64,000 nt of DNA from Stutzerimonas stutzeri (GTDB lineage: Bacteria > Pseudomonadota > Gammaproteobacteria > Pseudomonadales > Pseudomonadaceae): contig NZ_JYHV01000020.1 in the NCBI RefSeq assembly GCF_000952685.1, forward strand, positions 1 through 64,000, in the 5' to 3' direction. The notes below the pieces were generated by a model. That model saw only the letters and a program-made list of their open reading frames with translations. It was not told the DNA's origin and searched no databases. The position numbers and the translations under genes are program-made. Shown here piece after piece: positions 49,550-56,356 of this stretch (the stretch's first letter is position 1; each line of letters starts with the position of its first letter).

Positions 49550-50344
49550 ATGAACAATACCCATCTCGAACTCACCGCCGTCGGCATCAGCTTCCCCACC
49601 GACAAGGGCCTCTATCGCGCCCTGCAGAACGTCAACCTGCGCATCGCCAAGGGCGAATTCGTCTCGCTGATCGGCCACTCCGGCTGCGGCAAGTCGACGG
49701 TGCTGAACATCGTCGCCGGGTTGTATCAGTCCACCACCGGCGGCGTCATTCTCGACGGCCGTGAGGTCAACGAGCCCGGCCCGGAGCGCGCCGTGGTGTT
49801 CCAGAACCACAGCCTGCTGCCCTGGCTCTCCTGCTACGAGAACGTCGAGCTGGCGGTGCGGGAAGTCTTCAAGGGTCGCAAAAGCCGGCGCGAGATGCGC
49901 GACTGGATCGAGCACAACCTCGAGCTGGTGCACATGACCCACGCCCGCGATAAACGCCCGAGCGAGATCTCCGGCGGTATGAAACAGCGCATCGGCATCG
50001 CCCGCGCGCTGGCCATGCAGCCCAAGGTGCTGCTGATGGACGAACCCTTCGGCGCCCTCGATGCGCTGACCCGCGCGCATCTGCAGGACTCACTGATGGA
50101 GATCCACGCCGACCTCGGCAACACGGTGATCATGATCACCCACGACGTCGACGAAGCGGTGCTGCTCTCCGACCGCATCGTGATGATGACCAACGGGCCC
50201 TCCGCAACCATCGGCGAGACCCTGCGCGTCGACCTCAAGCATCCGCGCGACCGCATGAGCCTGGCCCACGACGCTCAGTACCACGCCTACCGGGCGCAGG
50301 TTCTGGAGTTCCTTTACCAGCGCCAGCAGCGGCCGGCGGCCTGA
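49550..50344 (+). CDS. nrtC: Nitrate ABC transporter ATPase
   Basis: ABC ATPase of 264 residues powering nitrate uptake. Walker A is GHSGCGKST (near residue 42), signature [15 protein letters not shown] (near 141), Walker [13 protein letters not shown] (near 161), and H-loop MITHDVDEA (near 194). Unlike cyanobacterial NrtC it lacks a C-terminal NrtA-like regulatory domain, so it corresponds to NrtD-size or NasD-type ATPases; the symbol is used in the three-gene nrtABC sense. Confidence 0.95.
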   Translation: MNNTHLELTAVGISFPTDKGLYRALQNVNLRIAKGEFVSLIGHSGCGKSTVLNIVAGLYQSTTGGVILDGREVNEPGPERAVVFQNHSLLPWLSCYENVELAVREVFKGRKSRREMRDWIEHNLELVHMTHARDKRPSEISGGMKQRIGIARALAMQPKVLLMDEPFGALDALTRAHLQDSLMEIHADLGNTVIMITHDVDEAVLLSDRIVMMTNGPSATIGETLRVDLKHPRDRMSLAHDAQYHAYRAQVLEFLYQRQQRPAA

Positions 50345-50382
50345 CAACTCACCAGGAAGGTAATCGAGAAAGGATCACGATC

Positions 50383-51501
50383 ATGGACAGAGCTTTGAAC
50401 AGCACGCGCCCGGCGCACGCCGTGCCACACGCGACAAAGGCCGCCCTGCAGTCATACATGGATTGGCTACTGCTCGCCGCCTGGGCCATGGCCTGCATTG
50501 CGGGGCTGTGGCAGCAGCAGCTGCTGTCGCTGGCCCTCGCCTGCATCGCCGCAGGTCTGCAACTGACCCAACAGCGCAAACGCCGCGCACATCAGCGCCA
50601 CAGTGAGCATTTGCTGGCAATGCTCGGCCAGCAGCAGGGGCTCAACGAGCCCCGTGAGGATCTGGTCGCCACCGTTGGCGCTCAATCGCTGCGCAGCGAA
50701 CGTTTACGAAGTGAAGTGCAGTTCGCCAGCGATGCCCTGGAGCGCATGGCCGGAATCGCCGAGCACAGCAGTATCGGCCAAGGCGAGCGAGTGCTGGCGA
50801 TGACCGAGGCCAGCAAGGCGCTGAGCCGCAACCTTGAGCAGGTCCGCACACTGGGCCAGCAAGCCATGCAAGCCTTTGCCGACACCCACCGGCAAAGCCA
50901 GGCCGGCCGCGACAACGCGATGTCGGTCAGCGTCCGCATGACCGAGGTGCGCCAGAGCATGCAGCGCACCTCGGATGCGGTCGGCCAGCTGTTGCAGGAC
51001 ACGGCCGCCGTCGGCAAAGCCGCACTGAGCATCCAGAACGTCGCGAAGCAGACCCAGCTGCTCGCCCTGAATGCGTCCATCGAAGCGGCGCGAGCCGGCG
51101 AGCACGGTCGCGGTTTCGCCGTGGTGGCCGACGAAGTTCGCCAACTGGCGCTGACCAGCGACTGCGCGGCCCAAGACATCACCCGCGTGGTGGCCACGAC
51201 CGGCAACGCGGTTCGTCGCGTCGAGGCCGAGGTCGTCCAGCACCAACAATTACTCGAGCAAAGCAGCGAGCAAAGCAGTGCATTAGCCACCGAACTCGAT
51301 CAGTTGGCGCGGCGCAGCCAGCTGAGCCTGGCCGAACTCGATCATCTGCAAACGGCCCTCGAAGAGCAGCGACACGGCAACCGCCTGTTGCGCGACCAGC
51401 TCGATCACGTCGAAGCCGGCGTCGAGCGCCAGCGTACCCAGGCCCAAGAGCTGCACAGCCTGACCCTCTACCTCACTCGTCTCAGCCGTACGGAAGCCTG
51501 A
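50383..51501 (+). CDS. Chemoreceptor-like signalling protein without ligand domain
   Basis: A 372-residue protein with two adjacent transmembrane helices (about residues 27-60: [16 protein letters not shown], then [15 protein letters not shown]) separated by only a few residues, so there is no periplasmic sensor domain. The rest is a coiled-coil methyl-accepting-type signalling domain with the diagnostic hairpin tip [15 protein letters not shown] followed by [16 protein letters not shown] (about 226-260). It should contact CheA/CheW. It is in the nitrate transporter operon, 38 nt after nrtC and 2 nt before a NIT-like gene, so it may obtain its nitrate signal from a partner protein (inference). 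Confidence 0.85.
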   Translation: MDRALNSTRPAHAVPHATKAALQSYMDWLLLAAWAMACIAGLWQQQLLSLALACIAAGLQLTQQRKRRAHQRHSEHLLAMLGQQQGLNEPREDLVATVGAQSLRSERLRSEVQFASDALERMAGIAEHSSIGQGERVLAMTEASKALSRNLEQVRTLGQQAMQAFADTHRQSQAGRDNAMSVSVRMTEVRQSMQRTSDAVGQLLQDTAAVGKAALSIQNVAKQTQLLALNASIEAARAGEHGRGFAVVADEVRQLALTSDCAAQDITRVVATTGNAVRRVEAEVVQHQQLLEQSSEQSSALATELDQLARRSQLSLAELDHLQTALEEQRHGNRLLRDQLDHVEAGVERQRTQAQELHSLTLYLTRLSRTEA

Positions 51502-51503
51502 CC

Positions 51504-52199
51504 ATGGAAGTATCTATCGCCCTGACACTGGCCGCCTGCCTGGTGCTGCTCGGCAACCATCTCAGCCGCGTTGCAGCCGAGCGTCATCGCAAGCGCCTCA
51601 GCGCAACCGATGTCCAGGCGCTGCAGCATTCGCTGGAGATTCTTCAGTTCGTGCAGAAACACCGTGGCCTGGGCGGCCAATCTGATGCCGCAGCAGCCGC
51701 GCAGCGGTTGGAGGTTGCGAGCCATATCGACCGGCTCTGGCAGGAGTGGAAAGGCGAGGAAAACCGGCCCGCGATGCGCGGCCTGTGGCAACAGATCCGC
51801 CAGAACCCGGCGGAGTTCGAACCGCACTGCATCCTGATCGAGCAATTGCTCGAAAGCATTCATGTGCTTGAACTGCGCCTTGCCTTTCAAGGCAATCCTC
51901 AGGTGTCCGGTCTGTGCGAGGCCTGTCGCGCACTGGAAGACCTCGGACGCTTACGCGGCCTGGCAGTGCGTGCAGCCAACTTCGAAAAGTGCCCGTTGGA
52001 TATGCAGATCCAGATGCGCTATCTCTGCCTGCGCCTCACCGACCCGATCAGCGGCGACAGCCTGCGCAACCTCATCGAGCACCTGGAGTGCAACCTGATT
52101 GACGCACCGCGGGTCAGCCTGGCGCCAGCCGAATGTTACGCGTTGATCACCCCGATCATCGATGAACGCCTGCAAGGCATTCGTCATAGCATCGCCTGA
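51504..52199 (+). CDS. Membrane-anchored NIT-like (nitrate/nitrite-sensing) protein
   Basis: A 231-residue protein with an N-terminal membrane helix (VSIALTLAACLVLLGNHL, about 3-20) followed by an all-helical domain. The segment ILQFVQKHRGLGGQ (near residue 47) resembles the LQxERG motif that opens NIT domains of nitrate-responsive regulators such as NasR. Helices continue to the C-terminus, and no kinase, cyclase or DNA-binding domain is attached. It starts 2 nt after the chemoreceptor-like gene and is probably translated with it. The NIT assignment is by motif and context only; a PilJ-like or novel helical sensor is the alternative. Confidence 0.6.
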   Translation: MEVSIALTLAACLVLLGNHLSRVAAERHRKRLSATDVQALQHSLEILQFVQKHRGLGGQSDAAAAAQRLEVASHIDRLWQEWKGEENRPAMRGLWQQIRQNPAEFEPHCILIEQLLESIHVLELRLAFQGNPQVSGLCEACRALEDLGRLRGLAVRAANFEKCPLDMQIQMRYLCLRLTDPISGDSLRNLIEHLECNLIDAPRVSLAPAECYALITPIIDERLQGIRHSIA

Positions 52200-52302
52200 C
52201 GCGCCCCACTTCGAAGCACGGCGCACCAACGGCGCGCGCTTGCACCCGGGCAACATTCCACTGAAGGTCCCGCAGACGGCTGAAACCGACAGCTTCGGCT
52301 GT

Positions 52303-52318
52303 TGGCACAGCTTCTGCT
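52303..52318 (+). promoter_or_regulatory. Sigma-54 promoter of the nitrate MFS transporter unit
   Basis: TGGCACAGCTTCTGCT matches TGGCAC-N5-TTGCW closely, with GG and GC ten bases apart. Transcription would begin near 52328, directly before the ANTAR leader. An eight-pair UUCG-tetraloop hairpin (CCGACAGC/GCTGTTGG, 52287-52306) overlaps its -24 element at DNA level. Confidence 0.85.
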
Positions 52319-52330
52319 TACTTCGAGACA

Positions 52331-52417
52331 GGTAGCCAAAGGCGGTTACTCACAGACATGACAAAGGCGTCGCGTTGCCCCGTCGAGACTGACGGCGGTT
52401 TCGCGGCGCTTTTTTTT
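52331..52417 (+). ncRNA. ANTAR-responsive leader RNA and terminator before the nitrate MFS gene
   Basis: P1: stem GTAGCC/GGTTAC (52332-52337 with 52344-52349) and hexaloop AAAGGC. P2: TGAC/GTCG (52359-52362 with 52369-52372) and hexaloop AAAGGC. Terminator: AAAG-g-CGTCGCG (52363-52374) pairs with CGCGGCGCTTT (52402-52412) with one bulged G; the inner hairpin is CCGTC/GACGG, and eight T follow. P2 and the terminator left arm overlap, as in the nrtA leader. The coding region starts 144 nt further on, the longest post-terminator leader of the three. Confidence 0.88.
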
Positions 52418-52561
52418 GCCCCAAGGACCGGGGCGCGAGCGGCAACGACTCAGCGGCTCGCAACAGTTTCACGCGGTCCCACACCGAATCCGGGTGGGGC
52501 CCATCGCATTCTCCGTCGCCCGTTTCAGCGCGTCGGTTGCCCTTGTCTAGTGAGGTGTTCG

Positions 52562-53773
52562 ATGAATACGAGTTTCTGGAAATCCGGCCATACGCCGACG
52601 CTGCTCTGCGCCTTTCTCTACTTCGATTTGAGTTTCATGGTCTGGTACGTACTCGGTCCGCTGGGCGTGCAGATCGCGGCAGATCTCGGCCTGACCACCC
52701 AACAGCGTGCCTTCATGGTAGCTACGCCGATCCTCTCCGGTGCCGTTCTACGTCTCGTGCTAGGCATGCTGGCCGACCGCACCTCGCCGAAGGCGGCCGG
52801 GCTGTTCGGGCAGATCGTGGTGATCGTCGCGTTGTTCGTTGCCTGGCTCAATGGCATCCACAGCTATGAGCAGGCTTTGCTGCTGGGGCTCTTCCTCGGC
52901 ATGGCCGGCGCCTCCTTCGCCGTCGCGCTGCCGCTGGCCTCGCAGTGGTATCCGCCGCAGCACCAGGGCAAGGCCATGGGCATCGCCGGTGCAGGCAACT
53001 CAGGTACCGTTTTCGCGGCACTGTTCGCACCGGTGCTGGCGACGATGGTTGGCTGGAGCAACGTATTCGGCCTGGCGCTGATTCCGCTGGTGCTGGTGCT
53101 GATCATCTTCGCCACTCAGGCCAAGAACGCACCGAACCGTCCTGCGCCGAAATCCTTCGCCGACTATATGAAAGCGCTCGGGGACCGCGACAGCTGGTGG
53201 TTCATGTTTTTCTACAGCGTGACATTCGGCGGCTTCCTTGGCCTGGCCAGCACCCTGCCCGGCTACTTCCACGACCAATACGCCTTCGATCCGGTCAAGG
53301 CCGGCTATTACACCGCCGCCTGCGTGTTCGCCGGCAGCATGCTGCGCCCGCTGGGTGGTGCACTGGCCGATCGCATCGGCGGCATCCGCTCGCTGCTGCT
53401 GATGTATACGGTTGCGGCTGTCTGCCTGTTCGTCGTGGGCTTCAACTTGCCGAGCTCGACAGCTGCACTGGCGCTATTCGTGGTCGCGATGCTCAGCCTC
53501 GGCGCGGGTAATGGTGCGGTGTTTCAGCTGGTGCCGCAGCGCTTCAACAAGGAAATCGGCGTGATGACCGGGCTGGTCGGCATGGCGGGCGGCATCGGAG
53601 GCTTCCTGCTCACGGCAGGACTGGGCGCCGTCAAGCAGGCCACGGGTGACTATCAGATGGGCCTCTGGTTGTTCGCCAGCCTGGGTGCGCTGGCCTGGTT
53701 TGGCCTCTATGGCGTCAAGCGTCGCTGGAGAACCACCTGGGGCTCTGCCGCGATGACGGTCGCACGGGTCTGA
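52562..53773 (+). CDS. MFS nitrate/nitrite transporter (NarK/NasA family)
   Basis: Twelve-helix major facilitator protein of 403 residues importing nitrate. The two nitrate-signature motifs are visible: GIAGAGNSGTVFAALFAP (near residue 140) and LGAGNGAVFQLVPQRF (near 315). Motif GMLADRTSPK between helices 2 and 3 is MFS-typical. The start at 52562 has GAGG six bases before it; an earlier in-frame ATG at 52358 lies inside the leader hairpins and is rejected. Pseudomonas calls the transporter nasA and Klebsiella uses nasA for the reductase, so no symbol is given here. Confidence 0.94.
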   Translation: MNTSFWKSGHTPTLLCAFLYFDLSFMVWYVLGPLGVQIAADLGLTTQQRAFMVATPILSGAVLRLVLGMLADRTSPKAAGLFGQIVVIVALFVAWLNGIHSYEQALLLGLFLGMAGASFAVALPLASQWYPPQHQGKAMGIAGAGNSGTVFAALFAPVLATMVGWSNVFGLALIPLVLVLIIFATQAKNAPNRPAPKSFADYMKALGDRDSWWFMFFYSVTFGGFLGLASTLPGYFHDQYAFDPVKAGYYTAACVFAGSMLRPLGGALADRIGGIRSLLLMYTVAAVCLFVVGFNLPSSTAALALFVVAMLSLGAGNGAVFQLVPQRFNKEIGVMTGLVGMAGGIGGFLLTAGLGAVKQATGDYQMGLWLFASLGALAWFGLYGVKRRWRTTWGSAAMTVARV

Positions 53774-53862
53774 TTTCAGACTGGCGATCAGTAGGCGGGC
53801 CTCACAGGGCCTGCCGATGTCGTTCATCCACCTACCCGCGCGCCATCCGGAGTGATGCCTTC

Positions 53863-55536
53863 ATGCCCTTGCAGTTTTCGTTCGGCGAAGCCACTGCCAC
53901 CGGACCACGCCAAGAGAACCAGGACGCACTGCGCATCGTCACACCCACACCGGGTCTGGCCGCAAGCAAAGGCGCACTGTTCGCCATTGCCGATGGCGTC
54001 AGCCAGTGTGCCGATGGCGGCCTGGCGGCACGGGCCACCTTGCAGGCGCTGGCGACGGACTACTACGCCACGCCGGAAACCTGGACCGTCGCTCAATCGC
54101 TCGATCGGTTGTTGGTCGCCCACAATCGCTGGCTGCAGGCCAACGGTGGCGGGCAGCCGCTGCTAACGACATTGACCGCACTGGTGCTGCGCGGCCGTCG
54201 TTTCACCCTCGCTCATGTGGGCGACTGCCGCGCCTACCGCTGGCTCGACGGTAAGCTGCAACGGTTGAGCGAAGACCATGTCTGGGAACAGCCGAACATG
54301 CAGCACGTGCTCAAGCGTGCCATGGGGCTGGATCAGCATCTGGTAGTGGACTACCTCGACGGCGAACTGCGTCTCGGCGAAACCTTCATGCTGCTCACCG
54401 ACGGCATCTGGGCCAGCATCGCCGAGAGCGATCTACGGAACATCCTCGGTGCCGAGCCTGATCTATCCAACGCAGCCAAGGCACTGGTCAACCTCTCTCA
54501 CCAGAGCGGCAGCCAGGACAATGCCAGCGCATTGCTGCTACGGGTCGACGAGCTGCCTGAAGCAGCGCTGGCCGACTCACTCGCGCAACTGGCGGACTGG
54601 CCCCTGCCGCCAAAGCTGAGACCGGGGCAGCTGTTCGAAGGCTGGACCGTCGAGGCGCTGTTGGCCGAGTCGCGGCAATCGCTGGTCTATCGGGTCAGCG
54701 ATCAACAGGGTCACCCCTGGATTCTCAAGACGCTGCCACCCAGCCGCGATGACGAACCGGACGCCGGCCCTGCGCTGCTGCAGGAAGAGTGGTTTCTGCG
54801 CCGCGTCGCCGGACGACACTTTCCCGAAACACACGGCCTGCCGCAACGCCAGCACCTGTACTACGTGCAGCGCGAATACAGCGGCCAGACCCTCGCTCAG
54901 CAGTTCGGCCAACAGGGCCCAATGGCGCTACCCGACTGGTTGCAACTGGCGCCACGCCTGATCCGTGCGCTGGGGATGCTGCATCGGCGCAATATCCTGC
55001 ATCGCGACATCAAGCCGGAAAACCTTCATTTGAGTGAAGACGGCGAGCTGCGTCTGCTGGATTTCGGCCTGGCCTATTGTCCGGGTCTGTCGCAGGACCT
55101 GCCGCATAGCCTGCCGGGTACGCCGAGCTATATCGCTCCGGAGGCCTTCGCCGGCGTCGCGCCGAGCCGAGAACAAGATCTTTACGCCGCCGGGGTAACC
55201 CTCTACCACCTGCTCACCGGCCACTATCCCTACGGCGAGGTGGAAGCCTTCCAACGCCCGCGCTTTGGCATCCCGGTCCCGGCCAGTCGCTATCGCCCCG
55301 ACCTGCCCCAGTGGCTGGATGACATGCTCAAGCGCGCCGTTGCAATGGAGCCCGCGCAGCGATTCGAAACGGCCGAAGAATGGCTGCTGACCTTGGAACA
55401 GGGCGAACGCCTGACCGGTAGCGCGCCTGCACTGCCGTTGCTCGAACGAGAGCCCTTGAAGGTCTGGCGCGGCCTCGCCCTGCTCTCGCTGCTGGTCAAC
55501 CTGATCTTGCTGGTCTGGCTGGGCAAAGGCGGTTAG
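53863..55536 (+). CDS. PP2C phosphatase / Ser-Thr kinase fusion, tail-anchored
   Basis: A 557-residue bifunctional protein. Residues 1-235 form a PP2C phosphatase with metal-binding aspartates in QENQDAL, FAIADGVSQ, HVGDCRAYRW, LLTDGIWAS and SGSQDNAS. Residues about 255-515 form a Hanks-type kinase with the lysine in WILKTLPP, catalytic NILHRDIKPENLH and LLDFGLAYC, and SYIAPEA. The glycine loop is weak. A C-terminal helix GLALLSLLVNLILLVWLG anchors it in the membrane. It sits 89 nt after the nitrate transporter gene, presumably co-transcribed, which suggests reversible phosphorylation in nitrate assimilation. Targets are unknown. Confidence 0.93.
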   Translation: MPLQFSFGEATATGPRQENQDALRIVTPTPGLAASKGALFAIADGVSQCADGGLAARATLQALATDYYATPETWTVAQSLDRLLVAHNRWLQANGGGQPLLTTLTALVLRGRRFTLAHVGDCRAYRWLDGKLQRLSEDHVWEQPNMQHVLKRAMGLDQHLVVDYLDGELRLGETFMLLTDGIWASIAESDLRNILGAEPDLSNAAKALVNLSHQSGSQDNASALLLRVDELPEAALADSLAQLADWPLPPKLRPGQLFEGWTVEALLAESRQSLVYRVSDQQGHPWILKTLPPSRDDEPDAGPALLQEEWFLRRVAGRHFPETHGLPQRQHLYYVQREYSGQTLAQQFGQQGPMALPDWLQLAPRLIRALGMLHRRNILHRDIKPENLHLSEDGELRLLDFGLAYCPGLSQDLPHSLPGTPSYIAPEAFAGVAPSREQDLYAAGVTLYHLLTGHYPYGEVEAFQRPRFGIPVPASRYRPDLPQWLDDMLKRAVAMEPAQRFETAEEWLLTLEQGERLTGSAPALPLLEREPLKVWRGLALLSLLVNLILLVWLGKGG

Positions 55537-55561
55537 CAGGCAGACTGATTGGCAAGCCCGA

Positions 55562-55873
55562 TCAGCGTCGAACGATCAAGCCTTGGCGCGCAACACGTGT
55601 CAGCTCGTGCACGCATTCATCGAGGCGCTCGCGGCTGGGTGCCTGAATCACGGCCAGATCGAAACTGTCCGCGGCGAAATGCGCCAGCGACTCATCGGCA
55701 CCGGTGAACTGCACGAGAAACGCACGCGGCTTGCCCCAGCGCTTGGGCCAGCCGTCCAGGTAACGCAGCAGCGAGGGTTGGTGGCTACCGCCAAGGAGGA
55801 TTTTCGGATTGCTGCGAACCAGCCCACTGGTGATCGGGGCCAGGCGTAGAGGAGCGCGTTGCAGTGCATTCAT
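55562..55873 (-). CDS. Hypothetical protein within the nitrate cluster
   Basis: A 103-residue protein on the opposite strand to all its neighbours, convergent with the kinase gene (25-nt gap). The C-terminal half (ESLAHFAADSFDLAVIQAPS, then LTRVARQGLIVRR) resembles the last strands of class I methyltransferases, where a regulator-like FDLV and RVLxPGG occur, but no SAM-binding glycine motif is present. It may therefore be a remnant or a non-catalytic relative. The start at 55873 (MNALQRAPLRLAP) is chosen over an upstream ATG; the ribosome-binding site is weak. Confidence 0.5.
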   Translation of the reverse strand: MNALQRAPLRLAPITSGLVRSNPKILLGGSHQPSLLRYLDGWPKRWGKPRAFLVQFTGADESLAHFAADSFDLAVIQAPSRERLDECVHELTRVARQGLIVRR

Positions 55874-56167
55874 CGGGGATTTCCCGCCTCGAGGATTCCG
55901 CTGGGCAGCGGTGGGAGGCGACACCGAACCAGCGCTTTAGCGGTATTTCGAAGCCTTCGGCTCCAGGCGCCCCGCAAGTAGCTGACTAAATCGGCGCATG
56001 GGCGAAACAATAAAAAGCGACACGGCTGCTGTCAACGGCCAATTGCTCTTCCCCGATGGGTTCAGCTGCACCAGGGCTGCGCGGTGCGCATCATATGGGT
56101 GCAGGAATCATCCGGATCGGGCCCTGACACCCCGTCCAAACGCCTGAAAACCAAGGACGTACGGGCT
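55874..56167. other. Gene-free region upstream of the nirB promoter
   Basis: About 290 nt preceding the proposed sigma-54 promoter; it should hold the enhancer sites for an NtrC-type activator. GCACC and GGTGC half-sites occur around 56068-56102, but their spacing is not that of the NtrC palindrome, so no site is called. Confidence 0.35.
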
Positions 56168-56183
56168 TGGCACAGGCCCTGCA
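56168..56183 (+). promoter_or_regulatory. Sigma-54 promoter of the nirBD-nasA-cobA unit
   Basis: TGGCACAGGCCCTGCA, with GG and GC separated by ten bases, is close to the -24/-12 consensus. It is nearly identical in its first eight bases to the promoter at 52303. Transcription would begin near 56194. Confidence 0.82.
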
Positions 56184-56206
56184 TTGTCAGGTTCAACACC
56201 AAGCCG

Positions 56207-56291
56207 GGCCTTCAACGTAGAGGGCCGGGCTCCGAATACGGAAGACAAGGACAAAGGCGTCCTCACTGGGTAACCAGTGGGACGCCTTTTT
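56207..56291 (+). ncRNA. ANTAR-responsive leader RNA and terminator before nirB
   Basis: P1: stem GGCCTTC/GAGGGCC (56207-56213 with 56220-56226) and hexaloop AACGTA. P2: AGGAC/GTCCT (56248-56252 with 56259-56263) and hexaloop AAAGGC. Terminator: AAAGGCGTCC-t-CACTGG (56253-56269) pairs with CCAGTGGGACGCCTTT (56274-56289) around a GTAA loop, then T. P1 and P2 are 21 nt apart rather than 8-9, and the linker contains its own small hairpin TCCG-AATA-CGGA (56231-56242). P2 and the terminator arm are mutually exclusive. Confidence 0.88.
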
Positions 56292-56356
56292 CGTTGTTGG
56301 ATTTTCAACGGCATGGCCTGGCAGCAATCAGCCGCCGGCCCGGCGCGGAGAACGGC

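Noticed and set aside
52358..52561. N-terminal extension of the nitrate MFS transporter from an ATG at 52358
   Set aside because: That ATG lies inside the ANTAR P2 hairpin; the extension is Arg/Pro-rich and not membrane-like, and GAGG supports 52562.
56068..56102. Candidate NtrC enhancer before nirB (TGCACC and GGTGC half-sites)
   Set aside because: The distance between half-sites does not match the NtrC palindrome, so it is not called although an enhancer is expected nearby.
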